This document shows, piece after piece, positions 8,444 through 16,547 of a stretch of DNA of 37,126 bases (positions are counted from its first letter, which is position 1; each line of letters opens with the position of its first letter). This DNA is from Acidobacteriota bacterium (GTDB taxonomy: Bacteria > Acidobacteriota > Aminicenantia > Aminicenantales > Saccharicenantaceae). The notes beneath the pieces are model-generated. The model saw only the letters and a program-made list of their open reading frames with translations, was not told the origin of the DNA and searched no databases. The translations under genes were made by a program, and so were the position numbers. The stretch covers positions 1 through 37,126 of the forward strand of contig JAQURD010000015.1 in NCBI GenBank assembly GCA_028749115.1. The letters run 5' to 3'.

Positions 8444-9841
8444 ATGACAGAAAAACAAGCTGAACTCTATGGGCTAACATCTGAACAGGAAGTGCTGGGG
8501 GTGATAAATAACCCGGCTCTGAAGATAGAATTTGTCAGAATTATGTTTCCCGACATTCTTGGCCGGCCAATGGATTTTTCCACACCCAGCTCTGAATTAG
8601 AGCGGGCCTTTTCAGAGGGAAAAGGCTTTGACGGCTCTTCCGTCGAAGGTTTTGTCAGGATCGAAGAAAGCGACCTGGTCATTGTGCCTGAAGCCAGAAC
8701 CTTCAGAGTTTTCCCCTGGACCTATAGTGGTTTTGATGGTCAGACCGGTTGGAGAGAAGCCATTATGTTCGGGGATATTTACACACCGGACCATAACCAT
8801 TATGCCGGGGACAGCCGGTTTAGCCTCAAGAAGACGCTGGCTAAAGCCAGAGAGGAATTTGGTTTTGAAGATTTTAAATGCGGGCCCGAAATGGAATTTT
8901 TCATTTTCCCTGATGATCAGCAGCCTGTCCCAACTGATGCCGGTGAGTATTTCTTTTCAGGCCGCCACGGCGAGATCAGAAAGGAGATCCAGCTTCTCCT
9001 CAAAAAAATGGGTATTGAATCAGAATATGACCACCATGAAGTTGCTCATGGGCAACACGAAATTGACCTTCGTTATGATAGCGCCCTGGATATAGCCGAT
9101 AAAGTCATGATTTTCCGCTACATGGCCAAAAAAGTGGCCAGAATGCACAATCTTTACGCCACTTTCATGCCTAAACCAGTCAATGGCCAGAATGGAAGTG
9201 GGATGCATATCCATCAATCCCTGTGGCGAAATGGACATAATGCTTTCTTTGATCAGGACTCAAAATATCATCTCTCAGCTGAAGCCCAGCATTATATTGC
9301 TGGTATTATGTTTCATGCCCGGGAAATCTGCCCGGTTTTCAGCCAGTGGGTCAACTCCTATAAAAGACTGATTGAGGGCTACGAAGCGCCGGTTTATATA
9401 GCCTGGGGGCAGAAAAACCGGTCAGCCTATATCCGGGTGCCTGAATATCAACCGGGAAAAGAAAAAGCGACCCGGATTGAGCTGCGTTCCCCTGATCCAG
9501 GATGTAACATTTATCTCACCATGGCTCTTATGCTGGCCACCGGCCTGGATGGCCTCAAAAATCAAATCCAGCTGCCTTTACCGGTAGAAGAAAACATTTA
9601 CCAGTTGAGTGCCAGCAAACAGAAGAAAGCAGGTATCCAGGTCTTGCCCAGGAATTTACAGGAAGGCCTGAAGCTGGTTGAAAAAAGTCAGCTGGCTAAG
9701 GAAACCCTGGGTGAGCATATTTTTGAGAAATTCCTGGCCAACAAGCAGAAGGAAATTGATGACTATCAAAAGAACGTTCCTGGAGGATATGAGCAGCAGG
9801 TCAGCCCCTATGAAATAAAAAGATATCTGCCAATGCTTTAA
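8444..9841 (+). CDS. glnA: Glutamine synthetase, type I
   Basis: Makes glutamine from glutamate, ammonia and ATP in the cytoplasm, normally as a dodecamer. Signature blocks are present in order: GFDGSSVEGF (beta-grasp region), GPEMEFFIF (metal site), NGSGMHIHQSLW (ATP/metal), and ELRSPDPGCNIYL (glutamate binding). Length is 465 residues. The region ENIYQLSASKQKKAGIQVLP aligns with the part that carries the adenylylated tyrosine in enteric GS, but its context looks like the non-adenylylated GSI-alpha type, so control by adenylylation is doubtful. Ribosome site AAAGGGGA precedes ATG 8444. It is divergent from the Lrp/AsnC gene, a plausible regulator. Confidence 0.97.
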   Translation: MTEKQAELYGLTSEQEVLGVINNPALKIEFVRIMFPDILGRPMDFSTPSSELERAFSEGKGFDGSSVEGFVRIEESDLVIVPEARTFRVFPWTYSGFDGQTGWREAIMFGDIYTPDHNHYAGDSRFSLKKTLAKAREEFGFEDFKCGPEMEFFIFPDDQQPVPTDAGEYFFSGRHGEIRKEIQLLLKKMGIESEYDHHEVAHGQHEIDLRYDSALDIADKVMIFRYMAKKVARMHNLYATFMPKPVNGQNGSGMHIHQSLWRNGHNAFFDQDSKYHLSAEAQHYIAGIMFHAREICPVFSQWVNSYKRLIEGYEAPVYIAWGQKNRSAYIRVPEYQPGKEKATRIELRSPDPGCNIYLTMALMLATGLDGLKNQIQLPLPVEENIYQLSASKQKKAGIQVLPRNLQEGLKLVEKSQLAKETLGEHIFEKFLANKQKEIDDYQKNVPGGYEQQVSPYEIKRYLPML

Positions 9842-9908
9842 AGCCTAAAGCTGGTTTATGAAAATTCTCAGCGCCGTTTAAATCTTCCTGCCGTTCAGGC
9901 TTCTTCCA

Positions 9909-9938
9909 TAGACTTTAGACAGGTAATTATGGTATAAA
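9909..9938 (+). promoter_or_regulatory. Possible sigma70-type promoter for the M50-trpS-scpAB group
   Basis: TAGACT (9909-9914), 18 bases, TATAAA (9933-9938). The -35 is 4 of 6 and the -10 is 5 of 6, so this is only a fair match. It lies in the 147-bp gap after glnA and about 50 bp before the M50 gene. Confidence 0.35.
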
Positions 9939-9988
9939 ATTAAAAATAAAGAAAAAAAGAAAGTTAATAAAGCTAATTAAGAACAAAG

Positions 9989-10663
9989 ATGGTTATAAGT
10001 ATCGTCAGTTTTGTTATTTTGCTTTTCTGTATTACCATTCATGAGGCATCTCATGGCTGGGCGGCTAACAAGCTGGGTGATCCGACAGCCATGGCTGCTG
10101 GCCGGGTGACCTTAAACCCGGTAGCTCACATTGATTTGTTCGGAACGATTATTCTACCGCTCCTTCTGGCTCTTTTCCACGCTCCAGTCTTTGGCTGGGC
10201 AAAACCTGTGCCCGTTAACCCCCGCTTTCTTAAAAACCCGAGGCGAGATGGTTTCTGGATTTCACTGGCTGGTCCGGCGGCTAACCTGCTGGCCGCCCTC
10301 ATATCACTGCTTTTTATTCTTCTCCTTAAGGTTATCAGCCCGGTAAGCACTATTGCCCTGCTTGACTCTATGAATCCAAGCGGCAGCCTTCCTCATGGCC
10401 TGCAGCCGCTGCAGGGTCTATTGATCATTCTCTTCGAGCTGGTTTTAATCAATACTTATCTCGCTATTTTTAATCTAATCCCTATTTATCCCCTTGATGG
10501 CAGCGGAGTCCTGGAAGGCTTGCTACCTGATCGCCTGGCTGAACAATACTCTCGCCTGCGACCTTTTGGTTTTTTCATTGTTATCATCTTTATTTCCTTT
10601 GGTTTTCTGGACATAATTATCAGGCCGGTAGAATTCCTGATAAGGGTTTTAATTTTCATTTAA
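9989..10663 (+). CDS. M50-family site-2-type membrane metalloprotease
   Basis: Intramembrane zinc protease homologue, 224 residues with about five or six membrane helices. The zinc motif HEASH (18-22) lies in the first helix and the third ligand is D170 in NLIPIYPLDGSG. A conserved GPAANL segment follows HEASH, as in the short M50B branch that lacks a PDZ domain. Its substrate is unknown. In many bacteria this short protein precedes trpS and scpA/scpB, as here, so the order supports the call. The start has only a weak ribosome site. trpS begins 14 bases after its stop. Confidence 0.92.
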   Translation: MVISIVSFVILLFCITIHEASHGWAANKLGDPTAMAAGRVTLNPVAHIDLFGTIILPLLLALFHAPVFGWAKPVPVNPRFLKNPRRDGFWISLAGPAANLLAALISLLFILLLKVISPVSTIALLDSMNPSGSLPHGLQPLQGLLIILFELVLINTYLAIFNLIPIYPLDGSGVLEGLLPDRLAEQYSRLRPFGFFIVIIFISFGFLDIIIRPVEFLIRVLIFI

Positions 10664-10677
10664 AGCAGGAAAGCAAA

Positions 10678-11688
10678 ATGAGTCAGACAAAGAAAAAAAT
10701 AGTCTTCAGCGGGATGCGACCGACAGGAGCACTTCACCTCGGTAATTACGTTGGGGCTCTCAGGAACTGGGTAAGGATTCAGGACACCCACCGTTGCTTT
10801 TTTGGTATTGTCCCCTGGCACGCTCTGAGCTCTGAATATCAGAATCCACAGGTGATTAAGGATTTTACTTTTGAGGTCGCCCTTGACTGGCTGGCTGCTG
10901 GTCTTGATCCGCAAAAAGCTGTTCTCCTCATTCAATCGGAAGTTAAAGAACACGCCGAACTTCACCTTCTTCTCTCCATGATTACCCCCCTGCCCTGGCT
11001 GGAGAGAGTGCCCACCTTTAAAGAACAGCAACAGGAAATCCAGGATAAAGACTTAAATACTTATGGTTTTCTTGGTTATCCTATGCTGCAAACGGCGGAT
11101 ATCATTGTTTACAAAGCAGAGGTTGTGCCCGTCGGTGAAGACCAGGCTTTTCATATCGAACTGGCCAGAGAGATTGTCAGGCGTTTTAACCGTTTTTATG
11201 GTGATGTTTTTCCTGAGCCTCAAATACTGCTAACTGAAGTGCCAAAATTGGCTGGGACTGATGGCCGGAAGATGAGCAAATCATATGGCAACGCCATTTA
11301 TCTTAAAGATTCCCCCGAGACAATCAAAAAAAAGATTTCGCCTATGGTTACTGATACCAGGAGAAAACGGCGGGCTGATCCTGGCGAGCCCAATGATTGC
11401 CCGGTTTTTACTCTACATAAAGCTTTTGTTCTGGAGACCAAACGCCAGGAATTAGCCGCTGGCTGCCGGACAGCCTCAATTGGCTGTCTCGAATGCAAAA
11501 AGGTAGTCATCGAGGCGTTGATTAAAGAATTTGAAACTTTCAGGCAAAAAAGAAATTATTATGAAAAACACCCGGACGAAGTCTGGGCTATATTTAATGA
11601 AGGGAATGGCCGGGCCAGAGAAGTCGCCGGGAAAACGATGGAAGAAGTCAGGCAGGTTTTAGGCCTGAAATTCCCGGCTGGCCGGTAG
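10678..11688 (+). CDS. trpS: Tryptophanyl-tRNA synthetase
   Basis: Class I aminoacyl-tRNA synthetase that charges tRNA-Trp. The HIGH-type motif is HLGN (20-23) inside MRPTGALHLGNYVGAL, and KMSKS is at 198-202. At 336 residues it has the standard bacterial length. The segment SPMVTDTRRKRRADPGEP, which follows KMSKS in the family, is present. AGGAAAG precedes the ATG. It is co-directional and closely spaced with the M50 gene before it and scpA after it. Confidence 0.97.
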   Translation: MSQTKKKIVFSGMRPTGALHLGNYVGALRNWVRIQDTHRCFFGIVPWHALSSEYQNPQVIKDFTFEVALDWLAAGLDPQKAVLLIQSEVKEHAELHLLLSMITPLPWLERVPTFKEQQQEIQDKDLNTYGFLGYPMLQTADIIVYKAEVVPVGEDQAFHIELAREIVRRFNRFYGDVFPEPQILLTEVPKLAGTDGRKMSKSYGNAIYLKDSPETIKKKISPMVTDTRRKRRADPGEPNDCPVFTLHKAFVLETKRQELAAGCRTASIGCLECKKVVIEALIKEFETFRQKRNYYEKHPDEVWAIFNEGNGRAREVAGKTMEEVRQVLGLKFPAGR

Positions 11689-11704
11689 AAACAGGAAAAG
11701 CAAG

Positions 11705-12514
11705 ATGGAGCAAGAAAATCAAGGTTGTCCGGAGCCGTCCGAAGAAACTGAAGTCAGCCAGCAGGCAGCAGGTGACGGTTATCAGGTTAAACTCGAGTTT
11801 TTTGAGGGGCCACTGGATCTTTTGTTGTTTCTAATCAGGAAGAAAAAAATTGATATTAATGATATTCCCATGGCCGTCATTACCAGGGATTATCTGGACT
11901 ACCTTGAAAAAAAGGACCAGATTAACCTCGATCGGGAAGCCGAGTTTTTATTTATTGCTTCCCTGCTAATCTACATTAAATCGCAGATGCTCCTCCCCAG
12001 GGAACAGGAAACCTTAGCCGAAGACGATCCCAGACAGATGCTTATTGACCGCCTGCTGGAATTTCAAAAAATCAAAATAGCTTCTTCCCTCCTGCGGGAA
12101 AAGGAGGAAGTTGAGCTCCAATGCTGGAGAAGGACTTTCCGGCCGCCCCTGGAGAAACCAGACGAGCTGGAATTACTCCAGGTCAGCCTGTTCGATCTGG
12201 CTGAGACCTTCTTTTTAATTATGAAAAGGAAAGAAAGAGAAAACCTCAGAATAATCAAAGGCAAGGATGTGTCAGCCGAAGAAAAGCTAAAAGAAATTAT
12301 AGATTATCTGGGGAAAAACGGCTCGATGGATTTCCTTGATTATTTTTCTTCTCAGGACAGCCTGGAAGAAGCCCTGGTTTCTTTTTTCTGCCTGCTGGAG
12401 CTGATAAAAAATCACCTGGTCATAGCTACTCAGGAGGAACTTTTCCAGACAATCAGGGTCTGGCTAAGAAAAGATAAAACGCCTCATCAGGTTCACGGAT
12501 CAAGCCATGAATGA
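11705..12514 (+). CDS. scpA: Segregation and condensation protein A (kleisin)
   Basis: Kleisin subunit that bridges SMC heads with ScpB in the chromosome condensation complex. The N-terminal signature is clear: LEFFEGPLDLLLFLIRKKKI followed by DINDIPMA, then LINTEAEFL-like IASLLIYIKSQMLLP. The C-terminal winged helix region (about 185-265) binds SMC. Length of 269 residues is usual. A 25-residue acidic stretch precedes the conserved domain. It begins 16 bases after trpS and its end overlaps scpB by 8 bp. No smc gene is in the window. Confidence 0.95.
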   Translation: MEQENQGCPEPSEETEVSQQAAGDGYQVKLEFFEGPLDLLLFLIRKKKIDINDIPMAVITRDYLDYLEKKDQINLDREAEFLFIASLLIYIKSQMLLPREQETLAEDDPRQMLIDRLLEFQKIKIASSLLREKEEVELQCWRRTFRPPLEKPDELELLQVSLFDLAETFFLIMKRKERENLRIIKGKDVSAEEKLKEIIDYLGKNGSMDFLDYFSSQDSLEEALVSFFCLLELIKNHLVIATQEELFQTIRVWLRKDKTPHQVHGSSHE

Positions 12515-13055
12515 TCAATTGAAAGCTATTCTTGAAGTTCTTATTTTCCTGTCTCAGGAACCACTGACGGTTGATAAAATGAGAGAGGTCCTGGGGGAAA
12601 TACCGGAGGATGAATTACAGGCTGTTCTCCAGGCCCTGATGGCTGAATTCAGTCGGGAAGAGCATGGGATTCAGATTGTCAGGAGCGCCGGCGGTTATCT
12701 GTTCACAACAAAGCCGGAACACGATCAGTGGATCAAGCGGTTGCTTCAAATAGAAAAGAAAGCCAGGCTCTCAGTGGCTGGTCTCGAGACACTGAGCATC
12801 ATTGCTTATCATCAACCGGTCACCCAGGCAGAAGTTTCAGCCATCCGGAGTGTAGATTCAACTTACTCCATTAAAAGCCTGCTGCAAAAAAAATTAATTA
12901 AAATTGTCGGAAGGAAAAAAGCGCCAGGCAATCCACTGGTTTACCGGACAAGTGAAAAATTCCTGGAATATTTTGGCTTAAACAGTCTGGATGATTTGCC
13001 CAGAGAAGAAGAAATTGCTAAAATTTTAGAGGAAGAAAAGCAAACCATTTCTTAG
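12507..13055 (+). CDS. scpB: Segregation and condensation protein B
   Basis: Partner of ScpA; two winged-helix domains that dimerise on the kleisin. The family signature is in the second domain: LSVAGLETLSIIAYHQPVTQAEVSAIRSV, here seen in pieces from about residue 90 to 118, followed by LLQKKLIKIVGRKKAPGNPLVYRTS. Length of 182 residues is normal. The 8-bp overlap with scpA implies coupled translation and equal dosage. A new promoter (13087-13115) follows, so this gene probably ends the first unit of the run. Confidence 0.95.
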   Translation: MNDQLKAILEVLIFLSQEPLTVDKMREVLGEIPEDELQAVLQALMAEFSREEHGIQIVRSAGGYLFTTKPEHDQWIKRLLQIEKKARLSVAGLETLSIIAYHQPVTQAEVSAIRSVDSTYSIKSLLQKKLIKIVGRKKAPGNPLVYRTSEKFLEYFGLNSLDDLPREEEIAKILEEEKQTIS

Positions 13056-13086
13056 CCCTAAATAAAGGTATAATCAATATTTAGAG

Positions 13087-13115
13087 TTGACAAAGGGTTG
13101 TTACTTTTATAGTAT
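13087..13115 (+). promoter_or_regulatory. sigma70-type promoter for ispH-rpsA
   Basis: TTGACA (13087-13092), 17 bases, TAGTAT (13110-13115). The -35 is perfect; the -10 is 4 of 6. An alternative -10, TATAGT at 13108-13113, has a 15-base spacer. It separates ispH and the ribosomal S1 gene from scpB. Confidence 0.5.
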
Positions 13116-13144
13116 TAGAAGCTATTCTTCGATTGAAATATTCA

Positions 13145-14020
13145 ATGGAAATCATCATCGCTCAAAATAGCGGTTTCTGTTACGGAGTAAAAAGAGCCTT
13201 GCATTTGACCAGGGACACAGACCTTAAAAACCGATCAAGGATTTTTACCTGGGGTGAGCTGATTCACAATCCCCAGGTTATTTCTGACCTGGGAAAAAAG
13301 GGAATCAAGGTTACCACTTCATTGGCTAAGCTTAAGGCCGGCGATACAGTCATTATCCGGAGTCACGGGATCTCACCCTCAATTTACCAGGCTCTTAGAA
13401 GAAAAAGAGTTAAGCTAATAGATGCTACCTGCCCTAAAGTTAAAGAGATCCAGCAAAAGGTTGAAAGGCTCAGCCTGGCAAAAAAAGAAATTATTATAGT
13501 TGGTGACCGGCATCACCCGGAAACTCAAGGGCTTCTGGGCTATAGCCGGCATCAGGCAATAGTTATAGAGAATGAAGACGAGGCCAGAGCCCTGCCTTTT
13601 AAGAAGAAAAGAGCCATCCTCGCTCAATCAACTCAGGATTTACAGCTCTTCGGGAAAATAGTGGCTATTCTGACTGAAAAAACAGAAGAACTCTCTGTCT
13701 ATAATACGATCTGTCAATCAACCAGAATCAGGCAGGAAGCAACAGCCAGACTGGCCAGCCAGGTTGACGCCCTGATCATTGTGGGCGGGAAAAACAGTTC
13801 TAACACCAACAAGCTATATGAAATTTCCCGCCGCCGGCAGCCAAGGACTTACTTTATTGAATCACCGCAAGAATTAACTCCCGGCATGGTACGGGAGACA
13901 AAAATAATAGGGATCTCGGGAGGGGCATCCACTCCGCCTGAGGTCATTAAAAAAACTGTTCTGGCTATCAATAATAGCTGCCAGCAGAATCAACATCAGG
14001 AGAAAGTGACCTATGACTGA
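13145..14020 (+). CDS. ispH: 4-hydroxy-3-methylbut-2-enyl diphosphate reductase
   Basis: Last enzyme of the MEP isoprenoid pathway, an iron-sulfur enzyme forming IPP and DMAPP. All three cluster cysteines are present, in GFCYGVKRA, DATCPKV and NTICQSTR. Substrate residues are also intact: SHGIS, GDRHHPE, AQSTQD, SSNTNKLYEI and GISGGASTPPEVI. I chose ATG 13145 because family members start just before the IIIAQNSGFCYG block; an in-frame TTG at 13133 would add four residues. Neither has a clear ribosome site, so initiation may be inefficient or short-leader. The end overlaps rpsA by 8 bp, matching the ispH-rpsA pairing (sometimes a fusion) known in other bacteria. Confidence 0.95.
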   Translation: MEIIIAQNSGFCYGVKRALHLTRDTDLKNRSRIFTWGELIHNPQVISDLGKKGIKVTTSLAKLKAGDTVIIRSHGISPSIYQALRRKRVKLIDATCPKVKEIQQKVERLSLAKKEIIIVGDRHHPETQGLLGYSRHQAIVIENEDEARALPFKKKRAILAQSTQDLQLFGKIVAILTEKTEELSVYNTICQSTRIRQEATARLASQVDALIIVGGKNSSNTNKLYEISRRRQPRTYFIESPQELTPGMVRETKIIGISGGASTPPEVIKKTVLAINNSCQQNQHQEKVTYD

Positions 14021-15755
14021 GACCAAAAAGAACACTAAAGCCGATGAGCAGATGACCGATGAAGATTACGAACGCCTGCTTGATCAGTATCATCTTTCCG
14101 ACCAGGAGCTAAGTGCCGGCACTCTGGTCAAAGGCCGGGTAGTCAAAAAGACTCCTGGCTATTTGTTGCTGGATATCGGACATAAAACAGAAGGAGCTAT
14201 TCCTTTAGAAGATTTCAGCGACCCGAAAGAATTTGAAGAAATTAAGACTGGCAGTGAAATTGAGGCTTTGCTCGAAAGATCAAGGCCCCAGGATGGTTAT
14301 TTTCTGCTGTCCAAGAAAAAAGCTGATCTTCTGCGTGCTCTTGATCATCTCGAAAGAGCCTATCACACCGGCAATTGGGTAAGCGGAAAGGTTATAGCTA
14401 AAACCAGAAATGGTTACACGGTTGATGTCGGCCTGCCAGCTTTCCTGCCTCAGGCCCACGCCGACCTGAGACCTCTAAAAGATCCCGATTCAATCCTGGG
14501 CCAGACTTTTAAATTTAAAATAATGAAATTTAACCAGAATGAAGAGGATGTTGTTTTGTCCAGGAAATTGTTACTGCAGGATGAGAAGGAAAAGAGAAAA
14601 CGCCGGGTCTTCAGCCATCTGGTCAAAGGGGCGAAAATAAAAGGGGTGGTCAGATCTCTGACCAGTTTCGGCGCCTTCATTGACCTGGGCGGCATAGAAG
14701 GGCTTCTGCATATCTCTGACATGAGCTGGGGCAAAATCAACCGTCCGTCTGAGCTTTTTACAGCCGGACAGGAAGTGGAAGTAGTGGTACTGGATTTTAA
14801 TGAGACAGAAGAGAAGATTTCTCTTGGCTATAAGCAACTAACACCCGACCCCTGGTTGAGTGTTGAAAAAAAATACCAGCCAGGAACAAAAGTAATTGGC
14901 CGGGTAGTCAGTCTAACTGATTTTGGTGCCTTTGTAGAACTGGAAAAGGGGGTAGAAGGCTTAATTCATATTTCTGATCTTAGCTGGTCCAAAAAAATGG
15001 TTCATCCCAAAAAAGTCTTGACGGCTGGCCAGCAAGTCACTGTCCAGGTGCTGGAGGTTAGTCCTCAAACTCACCGGATTTCACTTGGATTGAAGCAGGC
15101 TACTCCCCACCCGCTTGAGCTTTTTTCCCAGAAGTACAATCCAGGAGCCAGAATCAAAGGAAAAGTTACCAGCCTGACTGACTTTGGGGCTTTTGTTCAG
15201 GTTGACAAAGATGTTGAAGGCCTGGTCCACATTTCTGATATAAGCTGGGAAAAAATAAAACACCCTTCAGAAAAAATAAAAGCTGGAGAAGAGATTGAGG
15301 TTGTTTTACTTAATGTTGATCTGGAAAAACAAAAAGTTTCCCTGGGGATAAAGCAACTGGAAGGAGATATCTGGGAAGATTTCTTCTCCAGACAGAAGGT
15401 CGGAGACATACTGAAAGTTAAGATTGTCAGAATTGCCGACTTCGGCCTTTTCGCAGAAATAATGCCAGGAATAGAAGGAGTGGTTTTCAATTCTGAACTT
15501 GACGACAACCAGATCGAAGATCCGGCTGAGGCTTTCAAAATCGGTGAGGAAAAAATGGCTAAAATCATCAAGCTCAATCCTCAGGGTAGAAAGATCAGCT
15601 TGAGCTTTCGCCAGGCTCAGATGGAACAGCAAAAGAAAGAATTTCAAAAATACCTGGAAGGACAGAGCGACAGGTTAACTCTGGGTGACCTGTTCAAAGA
15701 ACAGCTAAAGAACCTGTCTCCGAAGGATAACAGTAAAAAGGAAGGTGAATCATGA
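14013..15755 (+). CDS. rpsA: 30S ribosomal protein S1
   Basis: RNA-binding ribosomal protein that brings mRNA to the 30S subunit. Six S1 (OB-fold) repeats can be counted over about residues 35-540; repeats 3, 4 and 5 are most alike, each with SFGAF or DFGAF followed by EGLxHISDxSW. Repeats 1, 2 and 6 are more divergent, as in enteric S1, where the first two bind the ribosome. Length is 580 residues, close to the six-domain form. It overlaps ispH by 8 bp upstream and the HU/IHF gene by 4 bp (ATGA) downstream, so three genes are coupled. Confidence 0.95.
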   Translation: MTETKKNTKADEQMTDEDYERLLDQYHLSDQELSAGTLVKGRVVKKTPGYLLLDIGHKTEGAIPLEDFSDPKEFEEIKTGSEIEALLERSRPQDGYFLLSKKKADLLRALDHLERAYHTGNWVSGKVIAKTRNGYTVDVGLPAFLPQAHADLRPLKDPDSILGQTFKFKIMKFNQNEEDVVLSRKLLLQDEKEKRKRRVFSHLVKGAKIKGVVRSLTSFGAFIDLGGIEGLLHISDMSWGKINRPSELFTAGQEVEVVVLDFNETEEKISLGYKQLTPDPWLSVEKKYQPGTKVIGRVVSLTDFGAFVELEKGVEGLIHISDLSWSKKMVHPKKVLTAGQQVTVQVLEVSPQTHRISLGLKQATPHPLELFSQKYNPGARIKGKVTSLTDFGAFVQVDKDVEGLVHISDISWEKIKHPSEKIKAGEEIEVVLLNVDLEKQKVSLGIKQLEGDIWEDFFSRQKVGDILKVKIVRIADFGLFAEIMPGIEGVVFNSELDDNQIEDPAEAFKIGEEKMAKIIKLNPQGRKISLSFRQAQMEQQKKEFQKYLEGQSDRLTLGDLFKEQLKNLSPKDNSKKEGES

Positions 15756-16036
15756 TTAAAGCCGACCTGGTAGAATCTGTTGCCCGGGAACTTAATATTT
15801 CCAGGCAGGAAGCAGAGGCTGGCGTTAATCTTTTTTTTGAGGTAATAAAGGAGGCCATACTCCAGGGGGAAGAAATTGAAATCCGTGGTTTCGGCAGCTT
15901 TCGTTTCCGTCAACGTGCACCGAGAGCCGGCAGGAATCCCAGGACAGGTGATGTGGTCAAAGTTCCGCCAAAAAAGGTGCTGTATTTTAAGCCCTCCAAG
16001 CTGCTAAAGGAAGCTCTGAATCGCTTGAAAAAATAA
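15752..16036 (+). CDS. HU/IHF-family DNA-bending protein
   Basis: Small nucleoid protein, 94 residues, with the family core EIRGFGSFRFRQRAPRAGRN and RTGDVVKVPPKK, the beta-arm that inserts into the DNA minor groove. It starts inside the rpsA stop codon (ATGA overlap). In enterobacteria ihfB also follows rpsA, so an IHF-beta-like role is plausible, but HU and IHF cannot be separated with certainty from one sequence. If IHF-like, it could help bend DNA at sigma54 promoters; that link is inference. Confidence 0.92.
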   Translation: MIKADLVESVARELNISRQEAEAGVNLFFEVIKEAILQGEEIEIRGFGSFRFRQRAPRAGRNPRTGDVVKVPPKKVLYFKPSKLLKEALNRLKK

Positions 16037-16041
16037 TAGCC

Positions 16042-16545
16042 ATGGAATACTGCACAGCACCCTGGAGACAGGTTTATGTCCAAAAGGCAGTCAAGATGAA
16101 AGGTTGTATCTTTTGCCAGGCTTTGAAACAAAAAAGCGATGAAGCTTCCATGATTCTTTACCGGGGAAAATATAATTTCGTAATGGCCAACCGCTTTCCT
16201 TATACGACCGGGCACCTGATGATTGCCCCTTACCGTCACCTGGCCGAGCTGGACAAAGCTCCAGTTGAAATCCTGCAGGAAGCCACCGGCCTGGTGCCAA
16301 TCGTCCTCCGGATTCTAAAAAGGGCATACCGGCCTCACGGGTTTAATCTTGGAATGAATCTGGGGCAAAGTGCTGGTGCAGGCGTGGCAGGTCACTTTCA
16401 TCTTCATCTTGTTCCTCGCTGGACAGGCGATTCTAATTTCATGCCGATTATCGGGCAGACCCGGGTCTTTAGTGAGGATCTACAGGCTACCTATAACCGC
16501 CTTAGACCTTATTTTATCCGTGAAGAAAGGAAACAGGAGAAATAA
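16042..16545 (+). CDS. HIT-family nucleotide hydrolase/phosphorylase
   Basis: Histidine-triad protein of 167 residues, probably acting on Ap4A or similar dinucleotides. The catalytic triad reads HFHLHLVPRW. An N-terminal CIFC pair, part of a zinc site in the Ap4A-phosphorylase-like branch, follows an APWR motif typical of that branch. The closing block TGDSNFMPIIGQTRV is also characteristic. ATG 16042 lies 5 bases after the HU/IHF stop; a second ATG at 16096 (MKGCIFC) is possible, but the upstream APWR motif supports the longer form. The PpiD-like gene follows 2 bases after its stop. Confidence 0.92.
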   Translation: MEYCTAPWRQVYVQKAVKMKGCIFCQALKQKSDEASMILYRGKYNFVMANRFPYTTGHLMIAPYRHLAELDKAPVEILQEATGLVPIVLRILKRAYRPHGFNLGMNLGQSAGAGVAGHFHLHLVPRWTGDSNFMPIIGQTRVFSEDLQATYNRLRPYFIREERKQEK

Positions 16546-16547
16546 TC

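Noticed and set aside
10816..10831. GG-N10-GC sigma54-like motif TGGCACGCTCTGAGCT
   Set aside because: It lies inside trpS, the -12 part is GAGC not TTGC, and no gene starts just downstream.
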